This document shows positions 33,794 through 43,052 of a stretch of 64,000 bases of DNA, in pieces. The position numbers and the translations under genes are program-made. Below the pieces are notes generated by a model that worked only from the letters and a program-made list of their open reading frames with translations, searched no databases and was not told where the DNA came from. Each line of letters starts with the position of its first letter. Positions within the stretch are counted from its first letter, which is position 1. Source of the DNA: JAWLHU01 sp049324875 (GTDB lineage: Bacteria; Bacillota; Sulfobacillia; Symbiobacteriales; Symbiobacteriaceae); contig JBMONC010000042.1 in NCBI GenBank assembly GCA_049324875.1, forward strand, positions 1 to 64,000. The letters are read 5' to 3'.

Positions 33794-35143
33794 TCACGCC
33801 TGATGCCAGGCGGATGCGACGGTCTTGGTCAGCTCCTCGGGGCTCCAAGGCCAGAGGCTGGTCTGGTTGCGCCGGACCAGTTTGGCGGAGTTCACAAAGA
33901 AGCCGCGCCCCTTTGCCTCCACCACCTTGTGCAGCGCCTCGACAATGGCGGGATCGTACAGGGTGCCGTTGCACCGGTCGATCTCCGCAAGGGCGTCGTC
34001 GAGGCTGATCCCCTTGCGGTAGGGCCGGTCGGACAGCATCGTCTCCAGCGAGTCGGCCACCCCGACAATCCGGCTGTCGAGGTCCACCTTCTCCCCCGCC
34101 AGCCCGTGGGGATACCCCGAACCGTTCCAGCGCTCGTGGTGGTGCAGGGCCACCACGGCAGCATCCCGCAGGGACCGGATCTGGCGGATGATCTGGTACC
34201 CGATGGTGGTGTGGCTCTTCATGATCTCGTACTCTTCGGCCGTGAGCCGGCCCGGTTTGAACAGGATCGATTCGGGGATTCCCACCTTGCCGATGTCGTG
34301 CAGCAGTGCGCTCCGGTAGAGCCGTGCCAACTCCTCCTTGTTGTAGCCCATCTGTTCAGCGATCGCCTCGCTGTAGCGGGCCACGAAGGTGGAATGGCCA
34401 AAGGTGTAAGCGTCGCGCGCGTCGACCACGGCCGCCAGGGTGGTGATCAGCTCCGAGGAGAGCGCCTCCTGCTGCTGGAGGTGCTGCTCACTGGCCCTGG
34501 CGTAGAGGGAGTAGGTGTAGTGGAGCATCGGCAGGGGCAGGGCCCCCAGCAACGCCCACCAGCCCACGGTGAGAACGAGCTTCCCCAGGGCGAAACCGGC
34601 GATCGCAAGGGTGATGGGTTGGATCGCCATCCAGGAGTAGTTCTCCCGCCAGACCCGGCGCACGGGCAGCTGGTTCATCATGGCGATCACCAGGGCGATC
34701 CAGAGGGAGTTGATCACCCAGTACCCCGAGGCGGCCAGGAGCAGTGCACCGAACCAGGGCAGGCCGGTCCGGTAGATCAGGGCGGCAGCCAGCCAACTGG
34801 CGGTGGTGAGGGTGCCCACATTGAAGGCAATCTTGTGCCACTGTGACCGGGCGGTCAGCCCATAGGCCACGGTGTTGATGATCAGCGTAAGCATTGCCCA
34901 GGCTGGTCCGAACAGGGCGAGCATGAAGAAGGTGATGGCGATGTCCATGTTGATGATCACTTTGTTCTGATTGCTGTACCGCCGCAGGTCGACCCGCATG
35001 AGGCCCAGGCTGACCCCCACAGCCAGCACGATGAGGCGGAGCCAGTCCCATTCGGTCCTCCACAAGGTTGTGACCAGCAGGCCGCCCCCGAGGCAGACGG
35101 TCCCCCACAGGAACCATTTGACCCTGGCCGGGACTTCACCCAC
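33794..35143 (-). CDS. Membrane HD-GYP phosphodiesterase
   Basis: About 449 residues from GTG 35143 (SD GGGGGGGAG; the open frame extends upstream beyond the promoter). The N-terminal half has six or seven membrane helices. The C-terminal HD-GYP domain shows LLHDIGKVGIPE, HTTIGYQI and HHHERWNGSGYP. The canonical GYP is intact, consistent with c-di-GMP hydrolysis. First gene of the HD-GYP/GGDEF operon, driven by the promoter at 35205-35233. Confidence 0.92.
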   Translation of the reverse strand: MGEVPARVKWFLWGTVCLGGGLLVTTLWRTEWDWLRLIVLAVGVSLGLMRVDLRRYSNQNKVIINMDIAITFFMLALFGPAWAMLTLIINTVAYGLTARSQWHKIAFNVGTLTTASWLAAALIYRTGLPWFGALLLAASGYWVINSLWIALVIAMMNQLPVRRVWRENYSWMAIQPITLAIAGFALGKLVLTVGWWALLGALPLPMLHYTYSLYARASEQHLQQQEALSSELITTLAAVVDARDAYTFGHSTFVARYSEAIAEQMGYNKEELARLYRSALLHDIGKVGIPESILFKPGRLTAEEYEIMKSHTTIGYQIIRQIRSLRDAAVVALHHHERWNGSGYPHGLAGEKVDLDSRIVGVADSLETMLSDRPYRKGISLDDALAEIDRCNGTLYDPAIVEALHKVVEAKGRGFFVNSAKLVRRNQTSLWPWSPEELTKTVASAWHQA

Positions 35144-35204
35144 GGTGCTCCCCCCCACAGTGCTATTACAAGACCAACCATTCCATCCAAATGTAACCAA
35201 GAAA

Positions 35205-35233
35205 AGTATATAATGACTCTGAACAGGGGTCAA
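35205..35233 (-). promoter_or_regulatory. Sigma-A-type promoter of the HD-GYP/GGDEF operon
   Basis: On the minus strand TTGACC (35233-35228), 17-bp spacer, TATACT (35210-35205). The predicted start of transcription is about 55 nt before GTG 35143, which supports the shorter coding start. Confidence 0.75.
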
Positions 35234-35282
35234 GGTCCCAATTTTCATTCGGAGGGGGAGAGGCTCCAGTCGAAACGCGAGA

Positions 35283-35314
35283 AGCCCCCTGCCTCGTGGG
35301 AGAGGCAGGGGGCT
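35283..35314 (-). terminator. Terminator after the second ArsR-type regulator
   Basis: AGCCCCCTGCCTC / GAGGCAGGGGGCT with loop TCCCAC on the minus strand, followed by TCTCGCGTTT. It lies 17 bp after the regulator's stop. Confidence 0.75.
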
Positions 35315-35330
35315 GTCCTGTGGGGTGCGT

Positions 35331-35657
35331 CTACTTCACCTGGTCAAGGAGAACAGACTGGCGGGTCAGCTGCTCAGCGAGGACCCGGCGAACCGAGGCG
35401 AGGGTGTCGAGGATCTGGTCGGAAGCGACCCGATAGAACATGTTCAGGCCTTCCTTGCGGGATTCCACCAAACCGTGCTGCTTCATGAGCGACAGGTGCT
35501 GGGACAGGTTGGGCATCGTGACATCCACAGCCTTGGCCAGATCGCCTGCCGTCATCTCCGAATCCTTAAGCGTGTAGAGGATCTCCAGACGCTTGGGGCT
35601 GGCCAACACCTGACACAGGCGGGCCTGGAGTTCATAAATGCGACGATCCTGTTCCAT
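35331..35657 (-). CDS. ArsR-family winged-helix repressor
   Basis: 108 residues from ATG 35657 (SD TAGGAGGCG); a longer frame upstream has no ribosome binding site. The wHTH reads 'VLASPKRLEILYTL', 'MTAGDLAKAVDVTMPNLSQHL', 'GLVESRKEGLNMFYRV'. It shares the KRLxI..L, EMTAGD and FYRV segments with the regulator at 15223-15579 and likewise lacks the ELCVCDL metal site, so the two are paralogues of one subfamily. A single Cys remains (RLCQVL). The target is unknown; it is divergent from the dehydrogenase operon. Confidence 0.85.
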   Translation of the reverse strand: MEQDRRIYELQARLCQVLASPKRLEILYTLKDSEMTAGDLAKAVDVTMPNLSQHLSLMKQHGLVESRKEGLNMFYRVASDQILDTLASVRRVLAEQLTRQSVLLDQVK

Positions 35658-36064
35658 GTTCACGCCTCCTAGGCTCCTGAAGATCTTAAATAGAAATTTA
35701 TCACCCGTTGCAATTATCATCGCAAAGATTAGTGCGTTTGTCAATCCACGTCGAACAATGTCGAAGAACTTTTTCTGTACTCGGCAAATTAGCCGTATCG
35801 CCGCCGCGGGAAAATGGTCAATATTATAGTGGGTCTAGTCGATTTCCGTCAACCGTTTTCCGGTGAACTGCATGAAATGGTTCTTATTGACCACCTGGCG
35901 ACGGCGAATTACAATAGGGATAACACAAAGGTACTACCCCGGAAATGAGCACAAAGTGCCAGGCTATCGCCCGGGGCGGCCGTTCGGTATTTGCTTCCGT
36001 TGGCCAGGGGCGTGGGAGTTTGAAGCGCATGTTCGGGTCTAATGAGAGAAGGGGGTTGCTCGCA
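35658..36064. other. AT-rich intergenic region before the dehydrogenase operon
   Basis: 407 bp, much more AT-rich than its surroundings. It holds the upstream region of the ArsR-type gene (minus) and the + strand promoter at 35887-35915, giving a leader of about 140 nt. A + strand frame from 35945 joins the E1-alpha frame, but its first 40 codons look non-coding. I see no further element. Confidence 0.55.
35887..35915 (+). promoter_or_regulatory. Sigma-A-type promoter of the pyruvate dehydrogenase operon
   Basis: TTGACC (35887-35892), 17-bp spacer, TACAAT (35910-35915). About 150 bp before the E1-alpha start codon. Confidence 0.75.
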
Positions 36065-37177
36065 ATGGAATTGCAGACGGCGAACCAGCTGGACATGGAA
36101 CAGCTTTTCCCGGTTCGGCGTGTCCTCAATCCCGACGGCACGTTGGTGGGGGATGAGCCGGATTTCCTGACACCGGATCAGCTGAAGGAAGTTTATCGGT
36201 ATATGGTCTACCTGCGTGCCTTCGACCAGCGCTGCCTGAACCTGCAGCGACAGGGGCGGATGGGCACCTTCGCTCCGTTCAGCGGGCAGGAGGCCTGCCA
36301 GGTCGGCTCTGCCTACCTGCTCCGCAAGGGGCAGGACTGGATCTTCCCCACCTACCGTGATCATGGAGCCATGCACGTGCTGGGCGTTCCGTCGGTCAAC
36401 ATCCTCCGGTACTACATGGGCGATGAGATGGGCAGCCGGGCGCCCGAGGGCGTCAACGCCTTCCCGATCTCCATCCCCATCGCCACCCAGCTGGTCCACG
36501 CCGTGGGTGCCGCCTGGGCGGCCAAGATCAAGGGGGAGGATACCGTGACGGTCGGCTACGCCGGCGACGGCGGCACCTCCCCGGGCGACTTCCACGAGGC
36601 GATGAACTTCGCCGCCGTCTACAACACGGCGTCGATCCTCTTCATCCAGAACAACAAGTACGCCATCTCCACCCCGAACTCGAAGCAGTTCAAGACCAAG
36701 ACCCTGGCCCAGCGGGCCCTCGCCTACGACATTCCCGGCGTGCGGGTGGACGGGCAGGACATCCTGGCGGTGCTGACGGTGATGCACGAGGCGATCACCC
36801 GGGCCCGTTCCGGCGGCGGACCGACCCTGGTGGAGGCGCTCACCTTCCGCTACGGTCCGCACACCACCTCCGACGACCCGAAGCGGTACCGGACGGAGGA
36901 TGAGGTGACCGAGTGGCAGGCGAAGGACCCGATCGAGCGTCTGCGCCGGTACCTGGTGGCCAAGGGGCTCTGGACCGACGCCGAGGATGAGACGCTCTGG
37001 AACTGGGCCAAGGACCAGGTGGCCGCCGCGGTCGCCGAGGCCGAGGCGATGCCCCGCCCGTCGGTGGACGAGCTCTTCGACTACCTCTACGAGACGCCGA
37101 CCCCGGAGCTGGTGCGGCAGAAGGAGTACCTCAAGGCTTACCTCGCCAAGAAGGGGGAGGGCAAGGCTCATGGCTAA
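36065..37177 (+). CDS. pdhA: Pyruvate/2-oxoacid dehydrogenase E1 component, alpha subunit
   Basis: 370 residues from ATG 36065 (SD AGAAGGGGG). The ThDP-binding motif is at about residues 165-195: GYAGDGGTSPGDFHEAMNFA with the metal-site NNKYAIS. 'FPTYRDHGAMHVLG' is the typical substrate-channel segment and YGPHTTSDDPKRYR holds the phosphorylation-loop region. Forms the alpha2beta2 E1 that decarboxylates pyruvate (or branched-chain 2-oxoacids) and acetylates the E2 lipoyl arm. Overlaps the beta gene by 8 bp. Confidence 0.93.
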   Translation: MELQTANQLDMEQLFPVRRVLNPDGTLVGDEPDFLTPDQLKEVYRYMVYLRAFDQRCLNLQRQGRMGTFAPFSGQEACQVGSAYLLRKGQDWIFPTYRDHGAMHVLGVPSVNILRYYMGDEMGSRAPEGVNAFPISIPIATQLVHAVGAAWAAKIKGEDTVTVGYAGDGGTSPGDFHEAMNFAAVYNTASILFIQNNKYAISTPNSKQFKTKTLAQRALAYDIPGVRVDGQDILAVLTVMHEAITRARSGGGPTLVEALTFRYGPHTTSDDPKRYRTEDEVTEWQAKDPIERLRRYLVAKGLWTDAEDETLWNWAKDQVAAAVAEAEAMPRPSVDELFDYLYETPTPELVRQKEYLKAYLAKKGEGKAHG

Positions 37178-38150
37178 GATGACGCTGATTCAGGCGATCA
37201 ACGACGCGCTCAAGGTCGCCATGCGGAAGGATCCCAACGTGCTGGTGATGGGGGAGGACGTGGGCGTTAACGGCGGCGTCTTCCGCGCCACCGACGGCAT
37301 CTACCAGGAGTTCGGCGCCGAGCGGGCGATCGACACCCCGCTGGCTGAGTCGGGCTTCGTGGGCGCCGCCGTGGGCATGGCGGTCTACGGCCTGCGGCCG
37401 GTGGTGGAGATCCAGTTCGACGGCTTCCTGGCGCCGGCCCAGGAGCATGTGGTCAACCACATCGCCCGGATCCGGCATCGCAGCCGGGGCCGCTTCAGCT
37501 GCCCCATGGTCCTGCGCATTCCTTCCTTTGGTGGGATCAAGGCGCTGGAGCACCACTCCGAGTCGATCGAGAACTGGTATGTCAACAACCCGGGCCTGAA
37601 GATTGTCGTGCCCTCCAACCCGTACGACGCCAAGGGGCTGCTGCTGGCGGCCATCGAGGACAACGACCCGGTGATGTACTTCGAGCCGAAGCGGCTCTAC
37701 CGGGCCTTCAGGGCGGAGGTGCCCGAGGAGTACTACACCGTCCCCATCGGCAAGGCGGCCATCGCCCGGGAGGGCAAGGACATGACGATCCTGACCTACG
37801 GGGTCCACGTCCACACCGCCCTGGACGCGGCCGAGAAGGCCTCCGCCGAGCACGGCTGGGAGGCGGAGGTGGTCGACCTGCGCTCCCTCAACCCGCTGGA
37901 CCTGGAGACGATCATCGGCTCGGTGAAGAAGACCGGCCGGGTGGTGGTGCTGACCGAGGCGCCCAAGAGCGGCGGCTTCCACAGCGAGTTGATCGCCCTG
38001 ATCAACGACCACGCCCTGGAGTACCTGGAGGCACCGGTCGCCCGGGTGACGGGCTTTGATGTGCCCATGCCCTACCTGCTCTCCGAGGACCTGTACATCC
38101 CTGACACGGGGCGGGTCCTGGAGGCCATCACCGCCGTCAAGACGTACTAG
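37170..38150 (+). CDS. pdhB: Pyruvate/2-oxoacid dehydrogenase E1 component, beta subunit
   Basis: 326 residues, the usual length for the family. Start ATG 37170 overlaps the alpha stop. Family motifs: 'VLVMGEDVGVNGGVFRATDG', 'DTPLAESGFVGAAVGMA', 'VEIQFDGFLAPAQEH' and the C-terminal 'TGFDVPMPYLLSEDLYIP'. Pairs with the alpha subunit to complete the ThDP site. Confidence 0.94.
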   Translation: MAKMTLIQAINDALKVAMRKDPNVLVMGEDVGVNGGVFRATDGIYQEFGAERAIDTPLAESGFVGAAVGMAVYGLRPVVEIQFDGFLAPAQEHVVNHIARIRHRSRGRFSCPMVLRIPSFGGIKALEHHSESIENWYVNNPGLKIVVPSNPYDAKGLLLAAIEDNDPVMYFEPKRLYRAFRAEVPEEYYTVPIGKAAIAREGKDMTILTYGVHVHTALDAAEKASAEHGWEAEVVDLRSLNPLDLETIIGSVKKTGRVVVLTEAPKSGGFHSELIALINDHALEYLEAPVARVTGFDVPMPYLLSEDLYIPDTGRVLEAITAVKTY

Positions 38151-38207
38151 CCCGCGCCCCTGGGGAGACTACCCCCGGAGGCCGCATCGAGAGGAGCAGG
38201 AGGAACC

Positions 38208-39545
38208 ATGGCTTTTGAATTCAAGCTGCCGGATGTGGGCGAAGGCCTGCACGAGGCGGAGCTGCTGAAGTGGATGGTCAACGAGGGCGACTATGTCCGC
38301 GAGGATCAGCCGATCATGGAGGTCCAGACCGACAAGGCGGCCGTGGAGATCACCTCCCCGGTCACCGGTAAGGTCGTGAAGCTGCTGGGCAAGCCGGGCG
38401 ACATCCTCCACGTCCACAGCGTGGTGGTGGTCTTCGATGACGGCTCGGCCGGCACGGTGCCGACGGAGGCGGAGGCCGAGGCGTCGGTGGCGGCTGCCGC
38501 CCCCGGCGGGGCTGCGCCGAAGGCGACCGCCGACCTGCAGAGGGCCCCGGCCGCTGCGGCCCCGGTGACGGGCCGGGCGCTGGCCGCTCCGGCCACCCGG
38601 AAGCTGGCCCGCCAGCTGGGGGTCGACATCAACCAGGTGCCGGGCACCGGCCCGGCGGGGCGGGTGACCAACGACGACGTGCGCAACTTTGCGGCGGGCA
38701 AGACGGCAGCTGTCGCCCAGCCTGCGGCGCAGGCCCCGGCTGCCGTGGCGGAGGCTGCAGCCCCGGCGGCCACCACCCCGGCGGCCCAGGCGGCCGGTGT
38801 GCCGGTCAACAAGCCGGCTGGAGCGCCCTACGGCCTGACCGCCGCCGACGAGCGGGTCCCGCTGAAGGGGATCCGCAAGGTGATCTCCGATCGGATGGTC
38901 AAGTCGAAGCATACCGCTCCCCACGTCACCACCGTGGACGAGGTGGACATGACCGAGCTGGCCGCCTTCCGGGAGCGGGCGAAGGAGCTGGCGGCCAGGA
39001 AGGGCCTGAAGCTCTCCTTCATGCCCTTCATCATCAAGGCGGTCACCACGGCGCTCAAGGAGTTCCCCTACCTGAACGCCATGATCGACGACGAGAAGCA
39101 GGAGATCGTCCTCCGCAAGTCCTACCACATCGGTTTCGCCCTGGACACCGAGGCGGGGCTGCTGGTGCCGGTGATCAAGGATGCCGACAAGAAGTCGCTC
39201 TTCACCATCGCCGCCGAGATGAACGACCTGATCGAGCGGGGCCGGGCCGGCAAGCTCGGGCCGGATGAGCTGCGGGGCTCCACCTTCTCCATCTCCAACC
39301 AGGGCTCCATTGGCGGGCTCTTCTTCACCCCGGTGATCAACCACCCCGAGGTGGCGATTCTCGGCGTCGGCGCCACCCAGGAGCGGCCGGTGGTGCGGAA
39401 CGGCGAGATCGTGGTCCGCAAGATGGCCTACCTGGCGCTCTCCTTCGACCACCGCCTGATCGACGGCGGTCTCGCCACCCGGTTCATGAGCCGCGTGGTG
39501 GAGCTTCTCAGCAATCCGACGCTGCTCATGATGGAGGCGATGTAG
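38208..39545 (+). CDS. pdhC: Dihydrolipoamide acyltransferase (E2)
   Basis: 445 residues. One lipoyl domain (residues ~2-77) with the lipoylated Lys in VQTDKAAVEI, an Ala/Pro-rich linker, a peripheral subunit-binding domain (~125-160; ATRKLARQLGVDINQVPGTG), a second Ala-rich linker, and the catalytic domain with FDHRLIDGG near the end. It forms the core of the complex and transfers the acyl group to CoA. SD GGAGCAGGAGG. Confidence 0.95.
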   Translation: MAFEFKLPDVGEGLHEAELLKWMVNEGDYVREDQPIMEVQTDKAAVEITSPVTGKVVKLLGKPGDILHVHSVVVVFDDGSAGTVPTEAEAEASVAAAAPGGAAPKATADLQRAPAAAAPVTGRALAAPATRKLARQLGVDINQVPGTGPAGRVTNDDVRNFAAGKTAAVAQPAAQAPAAVAEAAAPAATTPAAQAAGVPVNKPAGAPYGLTAADERVPLKGIRKVISDRMVKSKHTAPHVTTVDEVDMTELAAFRERAKELAARKGLKLSFMPFIIKAVTTALKEFPYLNAMIDDEKQEIVLRKSYHIGFALDTEAGLLVPVIKDADKKSLFTIAAEMNDLIERGRAGKLGPDELRGSTFSISNQGSIGGLFFTPVINHPEVAILGVGATQERPVVRNGEIVVRKMAYLALSFDHRLIDGGLATRFMSRVVELLSNPTLLMMEAM

Positions 39546-39546
39546 C

Positions 39547-40965
39547 ATGGTCATGGGTTCGATCAAGATCGGCACCGACGTCGTGGTGATCGGCGGCGGT
39601 CCCGGCGGCTACATTGCCGCCCAGCGGGCCGCACAGCTGGGCTTCGACGTCACGCTGATCGAGAGCGAAGAGTTGGGCGGCACCTGCCTGAACCATGGCT
39701 GCATCCCGTCCAAGGCGCTGATCTCGGTGGGCGACCTGATCCACAAGGTCCGGGAGTCCCAGGACAGGGGCGTCGTGCTCAACGGCTCCATTGACGTGGA
39801 CTTCGCCAAGACCCAGGAGTGGAAGAACAGCAAGGTGGTCAAGCGGCTGACCACCGGGGTCGCCTCCATGATGAAGAGCGCTCAGGTGGAGGTGGTCCGC
39901 GGGAAGGCCTCCTTCGTCGACCCGCACTCTATCGCCGTCAACCTGAACGAGGGCGGTAACGCCGCCTATACCTTCAAGCACGCCATCATCGCCACCGGCT
40001 CCGTGGCGGTCAACCCGAAATTCTTCCCGCTGGACGGGGAGAACGTGGTGGATGCCCGCGGCGCCCTGGCCTTCACCGAGGTGCCGAAGAACCTGGTGGT
40101 GGTGGGTGGCGGGTACATCGGCGTGGAGCTGGGACAGGCCTATGCCAAGCTGGGCGCCAACGTGACGATCATCGAGGCGATGGAGCAGCTGCTCCCCGGC
40201 ACCGACCCCGACCTGGTGAACGTGCTGATGCGGAAGCTCCGGCGGCAGAACGTGACCGTGATGCTGAAGGCGAAGGCCTCCGGTGGCTTGCAGAACGGCA
40301 AGGTCCGGGTGGAGGATGCCGAGGGGAAGCTCCATGAGATCGAGGCGGACAAGGTGCTGGTGGCGGTGGGCCGCCGGCCCTACCACGAGGGGCTCGAGCT
40401 GGAGAATGCCGGCGTGAAGGTCGATGAGAAGGGCTTCATTCCGGTCGACTCCCAGCAGCGGACCAACGTGCCGCACATCTACGCCATCGGTGATGTCTGC
40501 TCGCCGGTGATGCTGGCCCACAAGGCCAGCGCCCAGGGCCGGGTTGCAGCCGAGGCGATCGCCGGGCAGCCGGCCCATGCTGACTGGCAGACGGTCCCCG
40601 CCGTCATCTTCACCGACCCGGAGATCGCCTATGTCGGCCTGACCGAGAAGCAGGCGCGGGAGGCGGGCTACGACCCGATCGTCTCCCGGCTGAACTTCGC
40701 CGCCATCGGGCGGGCGCTGACCATGGGTGAGTCCGACGGCCTGGTCAAGCTCGTGGCCGACAAGGCGACCGGCGTCCTGCTCGGGGCGCAGATGTGCGGG
40801 CCGGAGGTCTCCGAGTTGATCGGCGAGATGACCCTGGCCATCGAGATGGGCGCCCTGTTCGAGGATCTGGCGCTCACCCCGCACTACCATCCCACCCTCT
40901 CGGAGGGGATTCTGGAGGCGGCACACGCGCTGCTCCACTCCATCGAGAAGGCGGGCAGGAAGTAA
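39547..40965 (+). CDS. lpdA: Dihydrolipoyl dehydrogenase (E3)
   Basis: 472 residues, start one base after the E2 stop (ATG 39547; ATG 39553 possible). FAD motif VVVIGGGPGGYIAA near 12-25, redox disulphide GGTCLNHGCIPSKAL near 42-56, NAD motif VVVGGGYIGVELGQ near 180-193, and the C-terminal dimerisation end with 'HYHPTLSEGILEAA' that supplies the catalytic His-Glu pair. Reoxidises the dihydrolipoyl group with NAD+. Confidence 0.96.
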   Translation: MVMGSIKIGTDVVVIGGGPGGYIAAQRAAQLGFDVTLIESEELGGTCLNHGCIPSKALISVGDLIHKVRESQDRGVVLNGSIDVDFAKTQEWKNSKVVKRLTTGVASMMKSAQVEVVRGKASFVDPHSIAVNLNEGGNAAYTFKHAIIATGSVAVNPKFFPLDGENVVDARGALAFTEVPKNLVVVGGGYIGVELGQAYAKLGANVTIIEAMEQLLPGTDPDLVNVLMRKLRRQNVTVMLKAKASGGLQNGKVRVEDAEGKLHEIEADKVLVAVGRRPYHEGLELENAGVKVDEKGFIPVDSQQRTNVPHIYAIGDVCSPVMLAHKASAQGRVAAEAIAGQPAHADWQTVPAVIFTDPEIAYVGLTEKQAREAGYDPIVSRLNFAAIGRALTMGESDGLVKLVADKATGVLLGAQMCGPEVSELIGEMTLAIEMGALFEDLALTPHYHPTLSEGILEAAHALLHSIEKAGRK

Positions 40966-40973
40966 TGCAGCAG

Positions 40974-41003
40974 GCGCCCCGAGGGTGATTACCCCCGGGG
41001 CGC
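40974..41003 (+). terminator. Terminator of the dehydrogenase operon
   Basis: GCGCCCC..GGG / CCC..GGGGCGC stem with loop TGATTA followed by TTCTCATT. Confidence 0.75.
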
Positions 41004-41120
41004 TTCTCATTGGCACCTCCAGCACGCCTCCGAGGAAAAGCGCCGCCACGGAGCGAACTGTCTGGTATGACAGGAAGCCGCTGGGCGGCAGGTGTTTTCG
41101 GGAGCGGTGAGGTGATCTCC

Positions 41121-42182
41121 ATGAGGGTGCGACCCAAAGGCGCATGGAGCCGGGTGATCATCGGGATGCTGGGCATCGGCGTGATCTTCCGGCTGATGCT
41201 GCAGGTCTCCACGGCTACCCCTGCGGCGAGGGTGATCCCGGATCCTGCCGGGCTGACCTTCCAGGTCGATCATCCCCCTCGCGGGGTGGAGCCGAGGCTG
41301 CGCCTCTGGGCGGATGCCGATCTGACGGACCACCTCCAGCCGGCAGAGGGGGCGCACAGCTGGTGGCTCCCGAACCAGGTTCTCGCCAAGTTCCCGGCGG
41401 TCAGGCTTACCTACACCTGGGAGCTGGGCCGGGAGCGGCTGAGGGGGGAGCACCTGCACATTCACAGGGATTATCCCTACCCCTGGCAGGTGGTGCAGAA
41501 GGGCGGGCTCACCGTCTACTTCGCCTCCCCGGTGGCCGCGGGGCGGATCAGCCGGTGGGCGGAGCTGAACGACTGGCTCCCGCGCTTCCTCGGCACGCCC
41601 CAGCAGCCGGTGGTGATCTATGCCATGCCCGATGAGGAGGCCTACGCCCGGGTGATCGGGGGAAACAGCCACCTGGACCGGGCCGCGGGCTTCTTCAGCG
41701 GGGCCCACGAGTGGATCGTCCTCCGGCCCGCACACGGGGAGGAGGCGGTTGCCCACGAGCTGGGACACGCCTACCTGGCCAACGGAAACCCGGTCTGGTG
41801 GGAGGAGGGGATCGCGACCTGGGTGGAGGCCCACGCCCGGGCCCGGACCTCTCCGGTCTCCACCTGGCTCCACTGGCGGAGCCGGCTGGCGCCGTTGGGG
41901 GAGCGGGCTGCCGAAGGCCCGCTGGAGCTGGCGCAGGCGGGGTATGGTTCGGCCCAACCCCTGGACCCCTATGACGTGGGGCTCAGCTTCTGCCTCTACC
42001 TGGAGCGCCGCCTTGGCACCGAAGGGCTGAAGCGGCTGGCGCTGGCCGCTCGCAGGGAGCCCCTGGCCGACGCCCTCTCCCGCACGGTGGGCGAGGAGGT
42101 CGAGGGGCTGGAGGCGGACTGGAACCGGGCCCTGCAGAGCGGTGAGCTGCTGGCCTGGCTGGCGGAGCGAGCCGGCCCCTGA
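41121..42182 (+). CDS. Membrane-anchored gluzincin-like metallopeptidase
   Basis: 353 residues from ATG 41121 (SD GAGGTGAT; GTG 41112 is the alternative). An N-terminal membrane segment (WSRVIIGMLGIGVIFRLML) precedes a beta-rich exported region and a zinc-peptidase domain with AVAHELGHAYLANG near residue 210 and downstream WWEEGIATW carrying the third ligand Glu, as in 'peptidase MA-like' gluzincins. Substrate unknown. It stands alone between two terminators. Confidence 0.8.
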   Translation: MRVRPKGAWSRVIIGMLGIGVIFRLMLQVSTATPAARVIPDPAGLTFQVDHPPRGVEPRLRLWADADLTDHLQPAEGAHSWWLPNQVLAKFPAVRLTYTWELGRERLRGEHLHIHRDYPYPWQVVQKGGLTVYFASPVAAGRISRWAELNDWLPRFLGTPQQPVVIYAMPDEEAYARVIGGNSHLDRAAGFFSGAHEWIVLRPAHGEEAVAHELGHAYLANGNPVWWEEGIATWVEAHARARTSPVSTWLHWRSRLAPLGERAAEGPLELAQAGYGSAQPLDPYDVGLSFCLYLERRLGTEGLKRLALAARREPLADALSRTVGEEVEGLEADWNRALQSGELLAWLAERAGP

Positions 42183-42189
42183 CGCAAAC

Positions 42190-42214
42190 GCCCCCGGAGC
42201 AGCGCTCCGGGGGC
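42190..42214. terminator. Bidirectional terminator
   Basis: GCCCCCGGAGC, loop AGC, GCTCCGGGGGC, followed by CTCCGTTTCTC. Between convergent genes ending at 42182 and 42224. Confidence 0.8.
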
Positions 42215-42223
42215 CTCCGTTTC

Positions 42224-42760
42224 TCAGTGATGACCCTCGTGGTAACGGGGGGTTGCCAGGGCCTGCTGGGCCTGTACGTACCCTTGATCGAAGGCCCGCA
42301 GCGCCGCTCGGGCGCCGTAGGCGAACTCCCGGTCATAGCTGGCCCAGATGGCGGCGCAGAGCACATCGGGGTCGATCCAGGCCGCTGCCCGGGCCGCTCC
42401 GCCCAGCAGGGCGGTAACCGGGTCGGCTCCCGCCTCGAAGGCGATTCCGGCGGCATCGACCGTCACGACGCCAGCGGGCTGACCGCCCAGCCGGTCCAGC
42501 ACCACCCGGGCGGGCCGGGCGCTGCAGACCACCACCAGGCTCTGCGGGTCGAGGTGGGCCCTCACCAGCGGATGGTCCAGCAGCGACTCCTCCAGGAGCA
42601 GGAAGATCAGCTCTTCCTCGGAGCCGGGCCCCTCCATCGTGACAGACGCATCGGACAGCAGGCAGGGGTAGCCCTGGCGCTGCAGGCAGTCCGCCAGAAT
42701 CGAGGCAGCCAGTTCCGCCTCCTCACCGCCGGCATCGTCCACAAAGAAGAACTGCCGCAT
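42224..42760 (-). CDS. 2-oxoacid:acceptor oxidoreductase gamma-like protein (orphan)
   Basis: 178 residues. The C-terminal half ('ALLGGAARAAAWIDPDVLCAAI', then 'ALRAFDQGYVQAQ') resembles the end of POR/KOR gamma subunits (LGAL..., AFEAGY), and 'LVVVCSARPARVVLDRLG' fits the central strand. The N-terminal gamma-family GGQG motif is not evident (VDDAGGEEAELAASIL instead). No alpha, beta or delta subunit is nearby. It could be a degenerate stand-alone relative with a non-catalytic role. Call rests on weak pattern similarity only. Confidence 0.45.
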   Translation of the reverse strand: MRQFFFVDDAGGEEAELAASILADCLQRQGYPCLLSDASVTMEGPGSEEELIFLLLEESLLDHPLVRAHLDPQSLVVVCSARPARVVLDRLGGQPAGVVTVDAAGIAFEAGADPVTALLGGAARAAAWIDPDVLCAAIWASYDREFAYGARAALRAFDQGYVQAQQALATPRYHEGHH

Positions 42761-43052
42761 CTCATCGCCCCCGCAAGAGATTCTCCGTGATGATCATTCT
42801 ACGCCGGAAGGCCGGTCTGGTCCTGGATTCACGGTGAATGGCCGTGCAGCGACGGCGAGGGTGAGCGGGGCTCTGGGCGGGGGTGGCCCCTTCCACTCAT
42901 CGCCCGCTGATGGCGATTCACCGGACCTGGGCGCGGACAGGCGACATTTTCGACGGAAAAGTCACCCGTCCGAGGGGAAGGACGTCGAAAAAGATGGGTG
43001 CATAGCGCCCCGGTGGAAATCGTATCCTACCCCATGTTGGAGGTGTCCTGGC

